Shown here: piece after piece, positions 1 to 13,600 of the stretch
Layout of the letters: every line of letters starts with the position of its first letter
Position numbering within the stretch: the first letter of the stretch is position 1
From: Hippasteria phrygiana
Lineage: Eukaryota > Echinodermata > Asteroidea > Valvatida > Goniasteridae
Assembly (NCBI GenBank): GCA_037893225.1
Contig: JAZGUH010000283.1
Span: 868,001-932,000 of the forward strand
Length of the DNA: 64,000 nt
Direction: 5' to 3'
The notes under the pieces: model-generated
Seen by the model: only the letters and a program-made list of their open reading frames with translations
Databases searched by the model: none
Told to the model about the DNA's origin: nothing
Translations under genes and position numbers: made by a program

Positions 1-157
1 AATTTTCATCTATAACACCAGGTGGCATACCTTACGTTCCAACTGAATCGGACTTGTACTTTTGTAGATATATGGCTTCGAAAAATGCCCCTTTAAGATG
101 ACGTCACGTGGCATGTGATGACGTCATCATGTATGTCTGTAATTTAAAAAGAATGTT
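1..157. repeat. Fragment of CRE-dyad repeat family
   Basis: Carries the GCCCCTTTAAGATGACGTCA segment and a TGACGTCA pair that recur throughout positions 3000-28000. It is interrupted at about 157 by the ~956-bp tandem array, and the host repeat resumes near 2991. No coding sequence seen. Confidence 0.8.
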
Positions 158-2990
158 ATAAGACGCCTGATTGTTTCTGTGCTTTTCACTGAATGCACTT
201 GTTAAATACACAACTTTTTCTCTTCAACATTTTGTTTTCAGGCTTGTTTTGGATGGAGTCACTTGCCTCTCAAATTTGAATCTGTATTAATATTATGTGA
301 TATGTTCTTGATAACAATGCATGTTGACATTGTGGCACGTAGGAAGCAATAAAAAGAATTCTTTGAAAACAAGACCTTTGAATGAAGAGAGTTATTTAAT
401 GAAGTCTTACTGGTATATTTTTATTACAGTAAATAATTTAAAGAAAATACGGTCTTATTAACCCTAACAGTCCTGAATTCTCCAATTTTAATATGATTTT
501 CCACACACCCTAGGGAGGTACAGTTAAATGCAAGGAAAGTCCGACATAATCTTGCTGGTCAAAAGTTTCTCTGCCACAATTGACAAACCTGTCAACTTTT
601 TAGCGCAAGAGGGCGGTAGTACTTAAAAAAATACTCCTCTGGTTGGGTTTAGTGAATTGTAGAGGGCAGCATACGAGTTTACTGGTAAAAATTCGTTCAC
701 GGATTTTGTCCGGTGGCGCCTAGCACTGTATACCAAACTTAACTAACAATTTAAGGCAAACACACACATAGAGCGGTGGGTGAGACCGAAGCATACCCCC
801 TTGTAGTGTTTGAAGACGAAACACCAGTAATTAACGCAACACACCTTAAAGAATGGACGGCTGAAACAAACTTGATTTGAGCAGTAGAAAATCACAGAAC
901 GCATTTTGTTTAATACATTGGGAATTATAAACTGGAAATTAAATGTAAGGAAATCCAAATGACGATTGAGACAACATTTACTTGAGTGGAACAAAATACA
1001 ACAATTATTTTTGAAACAATTATGTTAAATCCTCCCAAATCACAGAACGCAAAACTTGTTTACCTATGACGTAAAAAACATATTTCAAAAAGAATGACAA
1101 TAAGAATTTGGAAAGAAGGTTATAAGACGCCTGATTGTTCCTGTGATTTTCATTGAATGCACTTGTTAAATACACAACGTTTTCTCTTCAACATTTTGTT
1201 TTCAGGCTTGTATTGGAGTAACTTGCCTCTCAAATTTGAATCTTTATTAATATTATGTGATATGTTCTTGATAATAATGCATGTTGACATTGTGGCACGT
1301 AGGAAGCAATAAAAAGAATTCTTTGAAAACAAGACCTTTGAATAAAGAGAGTTATTTAATGAAGTCTTACTGGTATATTTTTATTACAGTATATAATTGA
1401 AAGAAAATACAGTCTTATTAACCCTAATAGTCCTGAATTCTCCAATTGTAATATGATTTTCCACACACCATAGGGAGGTACAGTTAAATGCAAGGAAAGT
1501 TCGACATAATCTTTCTGGTCAAAAGTTTCTCTGCCACAATTGACAAACCTGTCAACTTTTTAGCGCAAGAGGGCGGTAGTACTTAAAAAAATACTCCTCT
1601 GGTTGTGTTTAGTGAACTGTAGAGGGCAGCATACGAGTTTACTGGTAAAAATTCATTCACGGATTTTGTCCGATGGCGCCTAGCACTGTATACCAAACTT
1701 AACTAACAATTTAAGGCAAACACACACATAGAGCGGTGGGTGAGAGCGAAGCATACCCCTAGTGTTTGAAAACGGAAAACCAGTAATTAACGCAACACAC
1801 CTTAAAGAATAGACGGCTGAAAAAAACTTGATTTGAGCAGTAGAAAATCACAGAACGCATTTTGTTTAATACATTGGGAATTATAAACTGGAAATTAAAT
1901 GTAAGGTAATCCAAAATACGATTGAGACAACATTTACTTGAGTGTAACAAAATACAACAATTATTTTTGAAACAATTATGTTAAATCCTCCCAAATCACA
2001 GAACGCAAAACTTGTTTACCTATGACGTAAAAAACATATTTCAAAAAGAATGACAATAAGAATTTGGAAAGAAGGTTATAAGACGCCTGATTGTTCCTGT
2101 GATTTTCACTGAATGCACTTGTTAAATACACAACGTTTTCTCTTCAACATTTTGTTTTCAGGCTTGTATTGGAGTAACTTGCCTCTCAAATTTGAATCTT
2201 TATTAATATTATGTGATATGTTCTTGATAATAATGCATGTTGACATTGTGGCACGTAGGAAGCAATAAAAAGAATTCTTTGAAAACAAGACCTTTGAATA
2301 AAGAGAGTTATTTAATGAAGTCTTACTGGTATATTTTTATTACAGTATATAATTGAAAGAAAATACAGTCTTATTAACCCTAATAGTCCTGAATTCTCCA
2401 ATTGTAATATGATTTTCCACACACCCTAGGGAGGTACAGTTAAATGCAAGGAAAGTTCGACATAATCTTGCTGGTCAAAAGTTTCTCTGCCACAATTGAC
2501 AAACCTGTCAACTTTTTAGCGCAAGAGGGCGGTAGTACTTAAAAAGATACTCCTCTGGTTGTGTTTAGTGAACTGTAGAGGGCAGCATACGAGTTTACTG
2601 GTAAAAACTCATTCACGGATTTTGTCCGGTGGCGCCTAGCACTGTATACCAAACTTAACTAACAATTTAAGGCAAACACACACATAGAGCGGTGGGTGAG
2701 AGCGAAGCATACCCCATGTAGTGTTTGAAAACGGAAAACCAGTAATTAACGCAACACACCTTAAAGAATAGACGGCTGAAACAAACTTTATTTGAGCAGT
2801 AGAAAATCACAGAACGCATTTTTTTTAATACATTGGGAATTATAAACTGGAAATTAAAAGTAAGGTAATCCAAAATACGATTGAGACAACATTTACTTGA
2901 GTGGAACAAAATACAACAACTATTTTTGAAAATTATGTTAAATCCTCCCAAATCACAGAACGTAAAACTTGTTTACCTAAAAAACCTATT
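158..2990. repeat. Three tandem copies of a ~956-bp unit
   Basis: The same sequence restarts at about 158, 1118 and 2074, for example at TTATAAGACGCCTGATTGTT. The block GCGGTGGGTGAGA recurs near 772, 1733 and 2690. Copies 1 and 2 are about 960 and 956 bp; copy 3 is cut short near 2990. They differ only by scattered substitutions and small indels. Short open frames on the - strand shift in length between copies and resemble no protein I know, so I treat the unit as non-coding. The array is flanked on both sides by CRE-dyad repeat sequence, so it looks inserted into that repeat and then amplified, or amplified in place. Confidence 0.85.
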
Positions 2991-4880
2991 TCAAAAAGAA
3001 TTACAATAAGAATTTCGAAATTAGCATGTTCAGTTGATGAGATAGGCCTTATAGCTTAAAGATTCAGAAGTAAAAAAATTACTATAAAATCATATGATGA
3101 CGTCACCATAACGTCGCATCAATTTTCATATATAACACATGCCGGCCTACAAGCATTCCTGACACAAAATTGTTTAAGATAATCTACTGGGCTACCTAGA
3201 TATTACTTTTCAACTTAATCTGACTTCTACTTCGGTAAAAATATGGCTTCGAAAAATGCCCCTTTCAGATGACGTCACGTGACATGTGATGACGTCATCA
3301 TGACGTAAAAGTTCGGCACACATTGTGAGCAGTTGGGGTAAGTGTCTGCCAAGTTTAAAAGTAGCCAAACTGGCCGGAAAGAAAGAAAACGTTTACAAAT
3401 GCTATGGGCAATAATCTAGCGAGTGCCCCTTTAAGATGACACCACGTGACATGTTATGACTTGATCATAACGTCATGTCAATGTTCATCTATAACACCCG
3501 GTGGCATACCTAGATATTACGTTCCAACTTAATCGGTCTTGTACTTTTGTAAATATATGGCTTCGAAAAATGCCCCTTTAAGATGACGTCACGTGACATG
3601 TGATGACGTCATCATGACGTAAAGGTTCGGCACACATTGTGAGCAGTTGGGGTAAGTGTCTGCCAAGTTTAAAAGTAGCCAAAGTGGCCGGTAAGAAAGA
3701 AAACGTTTACAAATGCTATGTGCAATATTCTGGCGACTTGAAAAAAGATTTTTTTTTATGACGTCATCATGACGTCACACAATTTGCGCTTTTTATGGCA
3801 TATCTTTGAGACATACCAAAGCTATAACAAAAAGAATTTTGAAAATATCTTGTTTTGTTCGCTAGATATATTGAAAAGAATGTTACGATTCTAAAACTTC
3901 AAAAATTTTGCGACTTGAAAAAAGACTAGAAATCAACCCCTTTTATAAACAGCAAGCACATAATACCCATGGTTATCAGCCCTTCCCAGAATTCCTTTGT
4001 GTTATATTGAATTTGGTCAAAATTTTGAAATGGCTCCTATTTCATACTTGAGTGAGCCACGATCATGAAATTTTGGAATTAGGTACAGGAAAATTCAACG
4101 AATACATTTTTGTAATCGGATTGACCCTTACATGCGTTAAAAAAAAAAAGATTTGTTGAAGACGTCATCATGACGTCACACAATTTTCGCTTTTTAGGGC
4201 ATATCTTTGAGACATACCAAAGCTGTAACAAAAATAATTTTGAAAATATCTTGTTTTGTTCGCTAGATATATTGAAAAGAATGTTACGATTTTAATACTT
4301 CAAAAATTTGGCGACTTGAAAAAAGACTAGAAATCAACCCTTTTATAAACAGCAAGCACATAATACCCATGGTTATCAGCCCTTCCCAGAATTCCTTTGT
4401 GTTATATTGAATTTGGTCTAAATTTTGAAATGGCTCCTATTTCATACTTGAGTGAGCCACGATCATGAAATTTTGGAATTGGGTACAGGAAAATTCAATA
4501 TATACATTTTTGTAATCGGATTGACCCTTACATGCGTTAACAAAAAAACACATTTTTGATGACGTCATCATGACGTCACACAATTTTCGCAATTTAGGGC
4601 ATATCTTTGAGACATACCAAAGCTATAAGAAAAAGAATTTTGAAAATATCTTGTTTTGTTCGCTAGATATAATTTAATGAATGTTACGATTTTCAAAATT
4701 CAAAAATTCATAAAAAATTACGTGATGACGTCATCATGACGTAAAAGTTCGGCATGCATCCTGAGCAGTTGGTCTAAGTGTCTGTTAAGTTTAAAGGCAA
4801 TCGGCTGCATAAAAGTAGCCAAAGTGCCTGGCAGAAAGAAAACGTGTACAAATGCTATGGGCAAAAAGTCTGAAAAAAAA
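2991..4880. repeat. CRE-dyad repeat array, ~400-bp unit family, block 1
   Basis: Contains tandem units of about 400 bp starting at the dyads near 3755, 4163 and 4560. Each holds TGACGTCATCATGACGTCA, then ACACAATTTTCGC, GGGCATATCTTTGAGACATA and TTGTTTTGTTCGCTAGATAT. The block is flanked by segments with GCCCCTTTAAGATGACGTCA and ends in ACAAATGCTATGGGC followed by a pure A tract and a hairpin module at 4891. Short open frames here are shadows of the repeat. Confidence 0.85.
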
Positions 4881-4890
4881 AAAAAAAAAA

Positions 4891-4930
4891 AACTAGAGGC
4901 AAGTGTTTGTGGACAAACACAGGGCTGTTT
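4891..4930. repeat. Terminal hairpin module (GTGTTTGT type)
   Basis: AACTAGAGGC, then a stem GTGTTTGT / ACAAACAC with a short loop, then AGGGCTGTTTCG. It lies directly after an A tract that ends the preceding repeat block. It occupies the same place as the other hairpin modules of the array but has a different stem sequence. Confidence 0.65.
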
Positions 4931-5050
4931 CGATTTTTTTTATTGTTAGTTTGGATGTCAAATGTGTATGCAATATTTAAAGTTGTTTGTTAGTTAGCAA
5001 TGACGGAGGGATGAAGATGTTGTTATTGGATGTGTGAAGGATTGGTTTAA
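4931..5050. other. Short segment between repeat blocks
   Basis: AT-rich sequence with no open frame and no match elsewhere in the window that I noticed. It ends where GTGTACAAATGCTATGGG restarts the repeat pattern. Confidence 0.5.
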
Positions 5051-7265
5051 AAAAAGGAATCGTGTACAAATGCTATGGGAAATAGCCTAGCGAATGCCCC
5101 TTTAAGATGACATCACATAACATGTAATGACTTCATCATAACGTCATGTCAATTTTCATCTATGACACCGGGTGGCATACCTAAATGGTGTGTTTCAACT
5201 GAATCGGACTTGTACATTTGTAGATATATGGCTTCGAAAAATGCCCCTTTAAGATGACGTCACGTGACATGTGATGACGTCATCATGACGTAAAAGTTAG
5301 GCACACATTCTGAGCAGTTGGGGTAAGTGTCTGCCAAGTTTAAAAGTAGCCAAACTGGCCGGTAAGAAAGAAAACGTTTACAAATGCTATGGGCAATAAT
5401 CTAGCGAGTGCCCCTTTAAGATGACACCACGTGACATGTTATGACTTGATCATAACGTCATGTCAATGTTCATCTATAACACCCGGTGGCATACCTAGAT
5501 ATTACGTTCCAACTTAATCGGACTTGTACTTTTGTAGATATATGGCTTCGAAAAATGCCCCTTTAAGATGACGTCACGTGACATGTGATGACGTCATCAT
5601 GACGTAAAGGTTCGGCACACATTGTGAGCAGTTGGAGTAAGTGTCTGCTAAGTTTAAAAGTAGCCAAAGTGGCCGGTAAGAAAGAAAAAGTTTACAAATG
5701 CTATGGGCAATATTCTAGCGACTTGAAAAAAGATTTTTTTTTATGACGTCATCATGACGTCACACAATTTTCGCTTTTTAGGGCATATCTTTGAGACATA
5801 CCAAAGCTATAACAAAAAGAATTTTGAAAATATCTTGTTTTGTTCGCTAGATATATTGAAAAGAATGTTACGATTCCAAAAATTTAAAATTCAGCGACTT
5901 GAAAAAAGACTACAAATCAACCCTTTTTATAAACAGCATGCTCATTTAAGCCATGGTTATCTGCCCTTCCCAGAATTCCTTTGTGTTATATTGAATTTGG
6001 TCTAAATTTTGAAACGGTTCCTATTTCTTACTTGAGTGAGCCACGACCATGAAATTTTGGAATTACGTACAGAAAAATTCAATGTATACATTTTTGTAAT
6101 CGGATTGACCCTTACATGCGTTAAAAAAAAAAATATTGTTGATGACGTCATCATGACGTCACACAATTTTCGCCTTTTAGGGCATATCTTTGAGACATAC
6201 CAAAGCTATAACAAAAATAATTTTGAAAATATCTTGTTTTGTTCGCTAGATATATTGAAAAGAATGTTACGATTTTAATACTTCAAAAATTCAGCGACTT
6301 GAAAAAAGACTAGAAATCAACCCCTTTTATAAACAGCAAGCACATAATAGCCATGGTTATCTGCCCGTCCCAGAATTCCTTTGTGTTATATTGAATTTGG
6401 TCAAAATTTTGAAATGGCTCTTATTTCTTACTTGAGTGAGCCACGATCATGAAATTTTGGAATTACGTACAGAAAAATTCAATGAATGCATTTTTGTAAT
6501 CAGATTGACCCTTACATGCGTTTAAAAAAAAAAATATTGTTGATGACGTCATCATGACGTCACACAATTTTCGCCATTTAGGGCATATCTTTGAGACATA
6601 CCAAAGCTATAACAAAAAGAATTTTGAAAATATCTTGTTTTGTTCGCTAGATATATTGAAAAGAATGTTACGATTTTAATACTTCAAAAATTCAGCGACT
6701 TGAAAAAAGACTAGAAATCAACCCCTTTTATAAACAGCAAGCTCATAATAGCCATGGTTATCAGCCCGTCCCAGAATTCTTTTGTGTTATATTGAATTTG
6801 GTCTAAATTTTGAAATGGCTGTCATTTCTTACTTGAGTGAGCCACGATCATGAAATTTTGGAATTGGGTACAGGAAAATTCAATATATACATTTTTGTAA
6901 TCGGATTGACCCTTACATGCGTTAATAAAAAAACACATTTTTGATGACGTCATCATGACGTCACACAATTTTCGCAATTTAGGGCATATCTTTGAGACAT
7001 ACCAAAGCTATCAGAAAAAGAATTTTGAAAATATCTTGTTTTGTTCGCTAGATATAATTTAATGAATGTTACGATTTTCAAAATTCAAAAATTCATAAAA
7101 AATCACGTGATGACGTCATCATGACGTAAAAGTTCGGCATGCATCCTGAGTAGTTGGTCTAAGTGTCTGTTAAGTTTAAAGGCAATCGGCTGCATAAAAG
7201 TAGCCAAAGTCCCTGGCAGAAAGAAATCGTGTACAAATGCTATGGGCAAAAGTCTGAAAAAGAAG
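5051..7265. repeat. CRE-dyad repeat array, ~400-bp unit family, block 2
   Basis: Near-duplicate of the block at 2991-4880, with one more ~400-bp unit. Dyads with ACACAATTTTCG start near 5742, 6145, 6542 and 6942, spacing 403, 397 and 400 bp. It ends in ACAAATGCTATGGGCAAAAG, a short A-rich tract and the hairpin module at 7268. The two short + strand open frames (5754-6005 and 6036-6278) are copies of each other in the repeat and not genes. Confidence 0.85.
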
Positions 7266-10200
7266 AAAAAACTAGAGGTCTATGTTTTTAAGAACATAGG
7301 GCTTTTCCATATGTTTTTATGATGTCACTTCGAATTTTGTAAACTAGTGACAAATCTACCTAACCACCAAGTTTCGTGACGATTAGACATGGTCTATACA
7401 TATGTCTTTCAAGAAATCATGCCTTTAATGACGTCATTATGACTTCAGTAATTTTTCGCATTTATATAAAAGAATGTACGAGCTAACAAAGCTATTACAA
7501 AAGGAATTTTGAATTGAACATGTTCTGTTGATGAGATGTGGTTTTAAGAATCTTTAACGTTAAAATTTTGAAATTACCATAAAAATCAGATGATGACGTC
7601 ATTATGACGTCACCTCAATTTTGATTTATAACATGTACTTGTTTAGCCAACATACCAGGTTTGAATGCAATTGGACTTACGGTTCTCTTGATATGGGTCC
7701 TTGAAAAATGAGCCTTTAAGATGACATCACGTAACACATAATGACGTCATCGTGACATCACTCTTCGGCACACAATTTCAGATTAGGGTCTATGTTTGGG
7801 TTAAGTTTGCTTAAGATCTGATGTTGTTTAGTGACCAAAGTGCCGCAGACAAAATTCGTGTTTAAGAAGAAACCAAAATAGTGGGTATTGTGTAGTTTAG
7901 GATTTCTGTATTAATTGTGTTCATGTTAGCTTCTGGAGTATTTGATTATTCCAAAAGCCTTTTTTTGTTACTAAAGTAGACTTCTCTGAATCCCAATGAC
8001 ACGTGCTTTTGTGATTTGGAAAGGTTTTTTAGGCGGAAAATACGATTTTCTTACGTTGTGTCACGTTTTGGCTCGGTCAACTACTCTCCCACCAGCTATA
8101 TATCCGTGTAAAGCTGGGTATTGCGCAATCACGTATTTTGTTACCTCTTAGCTAACGATTTCACTCCAAAAAACCCCTGCAGATGTTCTTCGACGTGGCC
8201 CTTTGTTCTGAATGTGGCAAAACGAACAATTTTCAAGTAGATTGTGTTCATGCCTGGGCGAAAGTGTACTAAACTACACAATCGCGCGAACAGAACAAAA
8301 ACAAAGGCTTTCCTGCTGTAGCGGAAACGCCAAAAAATGTGCGTCTGTTGTAAACATACGCATGGCTTTTCCTTTTTTTCTTTTTTATTTAACATAAAGT
8401 ATCAGAAGGTCTATGTCTTTGCTAAGTTTAAGATCTGAGATTATTTTATGATTAACATTTCGTACTCCAAACTTGACCTTTAAGTTCATGTTACATGCCA
8501 CACGAAGACGTCATTATGACGTCACTCTTCGCGGCACGACTTTGCATCAGGGTCTATACCTATGCTAACTCTGACTAAGATTCGATGTTGTTTGATGACA
8601 AAAGTGCCGATCAGAAAATCTATGCACAAAGTCTATGGGATTTGGGATAGAACTAAAATAAGAAGCAGAAAAAAAATAGATATAGGGCCTTCAAAAATGC
8701 AAATTTAAGATGACGTCACGTGACATGTGATGACGTCATCATGACGTCATGATTCGGCACCCATCTCGAGTAGATAGTCAATGCATATGCCAAGTTTGAA
8801 GTTCATGGCATTTGAAGAAGTGCAAAATTTTAAGAGTACAATGAAATTTGAAACATTTACAAATTCATAAAAAATCAGCCGATGACGTCATCATGACGTC
8901 ACTTCGGATTTTGCATGCTAGTGGCACTATCTACCTACCCACCAATTTTTATGACGATCGGACGTACCCTTATGTGTGTTTCAGAAATGCACATTTTTGA
9001 TGACGTCATGATGACGTCACACATTTTTCAAATGTATGTGAAAGAATATAGGAGCTAACAAAGCTATTACAAAAAGAATTTTGAATTTAGCATGTTCTGT
9101 TGGTGAGATATGGCTTTAAGAAACTTTGAAGTTGAAAAACTTTAATATTACTGTAAAATCGTATGATGACGTCATCATGACGTCACCTTAATTTTCATCT
9201 ATAACACGAGCTACCATACCAACATACCAGGTTTGAAGGCAATCGGACCTACCGTTCTCTAGATATAGGCTCTTGAAAAATGCACATTTAAGATGGCGTC
9301 ACATGACACGTGATGACGTCATCATGACGTCACGTTTCGGCTTACATTTTCAGCTTAGGGTCTATGTTTGTGTTAAGTCTGATTAAGATCCGAGGTTGTT
9401 TAGTGACCAAAGTGCCACTTACAAAATTCGTGTACAAAGTCTATGGGATTTGGGATAGAACAAAAAAATTCACAGAAAATCAGCCGATGACGTCATCATG
9501 ACGTCACCTCGGATTTTACATGCTATTAGCACTATCTACCTACCCACTAATTTTTATGACGATCGGACGTACCCTTATGTGTGTTTCAGAAATGCACATT
9601 TTTGATGACGTCATGATGACGTCACACATTTTTCAAATGTATGTGAAAGAATATAGGAGCTAACAAAGCTATTACAAAAAGAATTTTGAATTTAGCATGT
9701 TCTGTTGGTGAGATATGGCTTTAAGAAACTTTGAAGTTCAAAAACTTTAATATTACTGTAAAATCGTATGATGACGTGATCATGACGTCACCTTAATTTT
9801 CATCTATAACACGAGCTACCATACCAACATACCTGGTTTGAAGGCAATCGGACCTACCGTTCTCTAGATATAGGCCCTAGAAAAATGCACATTTAAGATG
9901 ACGTCACATGACACGTGATGACGTCATCATGACGTCACGTTTCGGCTTACATTTTCAGCTGAGGGTCTATGTTTGTGTTAAGTCTGATTAAGATCCCAGG
10001 TTGTTTAGTGACCAAAGTGCCACTTACAAAATTCGTGTACAAAGTCTATGGGATTTGGGATAGAACTAAAAAATTCACAGAAAATCAGCCGATGACGTCA
10101 TCATGACGTCACCTCGGATTTTACATGCTAGTAGCACTATCTACCTACCCACTAATTTTTATGACGATCGGACGTACCCTTATGTGTGTTTCAGAAATGC

Positions 10201-10682
10201 ACATTTTTGATGACGTCATGATGACGTCACACATTTTTCAAATGTATTTGAAAGAATATAGGAGCTAACAAAGCTATTACAAAAAGAATTTTGAATTTAG
10301 CATGTTCTGTTGATGAGATATGGCTTTAAGAAACTTTGAATTTCAAAAACTTAAAAATTACTATAAAATCGTATGATGACGTCATCTTGACGTCACCTCA
10401 AATTTCATCTATAACACGAGCTAGCCTACCAACATATCAGGTTTGAAGGAAATCGGACCTACCGTTCTCTAGATATGGGCCCTTGAAAAACGCACCTTTA
10501 AGATGACGTCACGTGACACGTGATGACGTCATCATGACGTCACTCTTCGACATACTATTTCAGCTTAGGGTCTATGTTTGAGGTAAGTTTGGTTAAGATC
10601 TGAGGTTTTTTAAGACCTAAAGTGCCGCGGAGAAAATTCGTGTACAAAGTCTATGGGATTTTGGTCAGAACTAAAAGAAGAA
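7266..10682. repeat. Higher-order repeat block 1 (three 605-bp monomers)
   Basis: Opens with the hairpin module AACTAGAGGTCTATG...CATAGGGC. A 5' section follows (to ~7850), then a ~600-bp unique-looking segment (7850-8480) and a transition. Three tandem monomers begin GATGACGTCATCATGACGTC at 8881, 9486 and 10091, a spacing of exactly 605 bp. Each monomer has four CRE dyads at offsets of about 0, 118, 284 and 431. The block ends GTGTACAAAGTCTATGGGAT and AGAAGAAG before the next hairpin module. Confidence 0.9.
7850..8480. repeat. Block-specific ~600-bp segment, copy 1 of 6
   Basis: The only part of the block without CRE dyads. It is repeated nearly unchanged at about 11275-11900, 16530-17150, 19795-20405, 23215-23835 and 26110-26735. 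Overlapping open frames exist on both strands (84 aa on -, 61 aa on +) at 8141-8397. They resemble no protein I recognise, lie in low-complexity sequence, and include a hairpin module (8286-8336). In the two most diverged copies the frames change length. I judge them non-coding. Confidence 0.7.
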
Positions 10683-13600
10683 GAAACTAGAGGTCTATGT
10701 TTTTAAGAACATAGGGCTTTTCCATATGTTTTTATGATGTCACTTCGAATTTTGTAAACTAGTGACAAATCTACCTAACCACCAAGTTTCGTGACAATTA
10801 GACATGGTCTATCCATATGTCTTTCAAGAAATCATGCCTTTAATGACGTCATTATGACTTCAGTAATTTTTCGCATTTATATAAAAGAATGTACGAGCTA
10901 ACAAAGCTATTACAAAAGGAATTTTGAATTGAACATGTTCTGTTGATGAGATGTGGTTTTAAGAATCTTTAACGTTAAAATTTTGAAATTACCATAAAAA
11001 TCAGATGATGACGTCATTATGACGTCACCTCAATTTTGATTTATAACATGTACTTGTTTAGCCAACATACCAGGTTTGAATGCAATTGGACTTACGGTTC
11101 TCTTGATATGGGCCCTTGAAAAATGAGCCTTTAAGATGACATCACGTAACACATAATGACGTCATCGTGACATCACTCTTCGGCACACAATTTCAGATTA
11201 GGGTCTATGTTTGGGTTAAGTTTGCTTAAGATCTGATGTTGTTTAGTGACCAAAGTGCCGTAGACAAAATTCGTGTTTAAGAAGAAACCAAAATAGTGGG
11301 TATTGTGTAGTTTAGGATTTCTGTATTAATTGTGTTCATGTTAGCTTCTGGAGTATTTGATTATTCCAAAAGCCTTTTTTTGTTACTAAAGTAGACTTCT
11401 CTGAATCCCAATGACACGTGCTTTTGTGATTTGGAAAGGTTTTTTAAGGCGGAAAATACGATTTTCTTACGTTGTGTCACGTTTTGGCTCGGTCAACTAC
11501 TCTCCCACCAGCTATATATCCGTGTAAAGCTGGGTATTGCGCAATCACGTATTTTGTTACCTCTTAGCTAACGATTTCACTCCAAAAAACCCCTGCAGAT
11601 GTTCTTCGACGTGGCCCTTTGTTCTGAATGTGGCAAAACGAACAATTTTCAAGTAGATTGTGTTCATGCCTGGGCGAAAGTGTACTAAACTACACAATCG
11701 CGCGAACAGAACAAAAACAAAGGCTTTCCTGCTGTAGCGGAAACGCCAAAAAATGTGCGTCTGTTGTAAACATACGCATGGCTTTTCCTTTTTTTCTTTT
11801 TTATTTAACATAAAGTATCAGAAGGTCTATGTCTTTGCTAAGTTTAAGATCTGAGATTATTTGATGATTAACATTTCGTACTCCAAACTTGACCTTTAAG
11901 TTCATGTTACATGCCACACGAAGACGTCATTATGACGTCACTCTTCGCGGCACGACTTTGCATCAGGGTCTATACCTATGCTAACTCTGACTAAGATTCG
12001 ATGTTGTTTGATGACAAAAGTGCCGATCAGAAAATCTATGCACAAAGTCTATGGGATTTGGGATAGAACTAAAATAAGAAGCAGAAAAAAAATAGATATA
12101 GGGCCTTCAAAAATGCAAATTTAAGATGACGTCACGTGACATGTGATGACGTCATCATGACGTCATGATTCGGCACCCATCTCGAGTAGATAGTCAATGC
12201 ATATGCCAAGTTTGAAGTTCATGGCATTTGAAGAAGTGCAAAATTTTAAGAGTACAATGAAATTTGAAACATTTACAAATTCATACAAAATCAGCCGATG
12301 ACGTCATCATGACGTCACTTCGGATTTTGCATGCTAGTGGCACTATCTACCTACCCACCAATTTTTATGACGATCGGACGTACCCTTATGTGTGTTTCAG
12401 AAATGCACATTTTTGATGACGTCATGATGACGTCACACATTTTTCAAATGTATGTAAAAGAATATAGGAGCTAACAAAGCTATTACAAAAAGAATTTTGA
12501 ATTTAGCATGTTCTGTTGGTGAGATATGGCTTTAAGAAACTTTGAAGTTGAAAAACTTTAATATTACTGTAAAATCGTATGATGACGTCATCATGACGTC
12601 ACCTTAATTTTCATCTATAACACGAGCTACCATACCAACATACCAGGTTTGAAGGCAATCGGACCTACCGTTCTCTAGATATAGGCCCTTGAAAAATGCA
12701 CATTTAAGATGACGTCACATGACACGTGATGACGTCATCATGACGTCACGTTTCGGCTTACATTTTCAGCTGAGGGTCTATGTTTGTGTTAAGTCTGATT
12801 AAGATCCGAGGTTGTTTAGTGACCAAAGTGCCACTTACAAAATTCGTGTACAAAGTCTATGGGATTTGGGATAGAACTAAAAAATTCACAGAAAATCAGC
12901 CGATGACGTCATCATGACGTCACCTCGGATTTTACATGCTATTAGCACTATCTACCTACCCACCAATTTTTATGACGATCGGACGTACCCTTATGTGTGT
13001 TTCAGAAATGCACATTTTTGATGACGTCATGATGACGTCACACATTTTTCAAATGTATGTGAAAGAATATAGGAGCTAACAAAGCTATTACAAAAAGAAT
13101 TTTGAATTTAGCATGTTCTGTTGGTGAGATATGGCTTTAAGAAACTTTGAAGTTGAAAAACTTTAATATTACTGTAAAATCGTATGATGACGTCATCATG
13201 ACGTCACCTTAATTTTCATCTATAACACGAGCTACCATACCAACATACCAGGTTTGAAGGCAATCGGACCTACCGTTCTCTAGATATAGGCCCTTGAAAA
13301 ATGCACATTTAAGATGACGTCACATGACACGTGATGACGTCATCATGACGTCACGTTTCGGCTTACATTTTCAGCTGAGGGTCTATGTTTGTGTTAAGTC
13401 TGATTAAGATCCGAGGTTGTTTAGTGACCAAAGTGCCACTTACAAAATTCGTGTACAAAGTCTATGGGATTTGGGATAGAACTAAAAAATTCACAGAAAA
13501 TCAGCCGATGACGTCATCATGACGTCACCTCGGATTTTACATGCTAGTAGCACTATCTACCTACCCACTAATTTTTATGACGATCGGACGTACCCTTATG

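Noticed and set aside
8141..8397. 84-aa (-) and 61-aa (+) overlapping frames repeated at 11557, 20079 and elsewhere
   Set aside because: They lie in the repeated ~600-bp segment, overlap on both strands, change length in diverged copies and match no known protein; conservation is explained by recent duplication.
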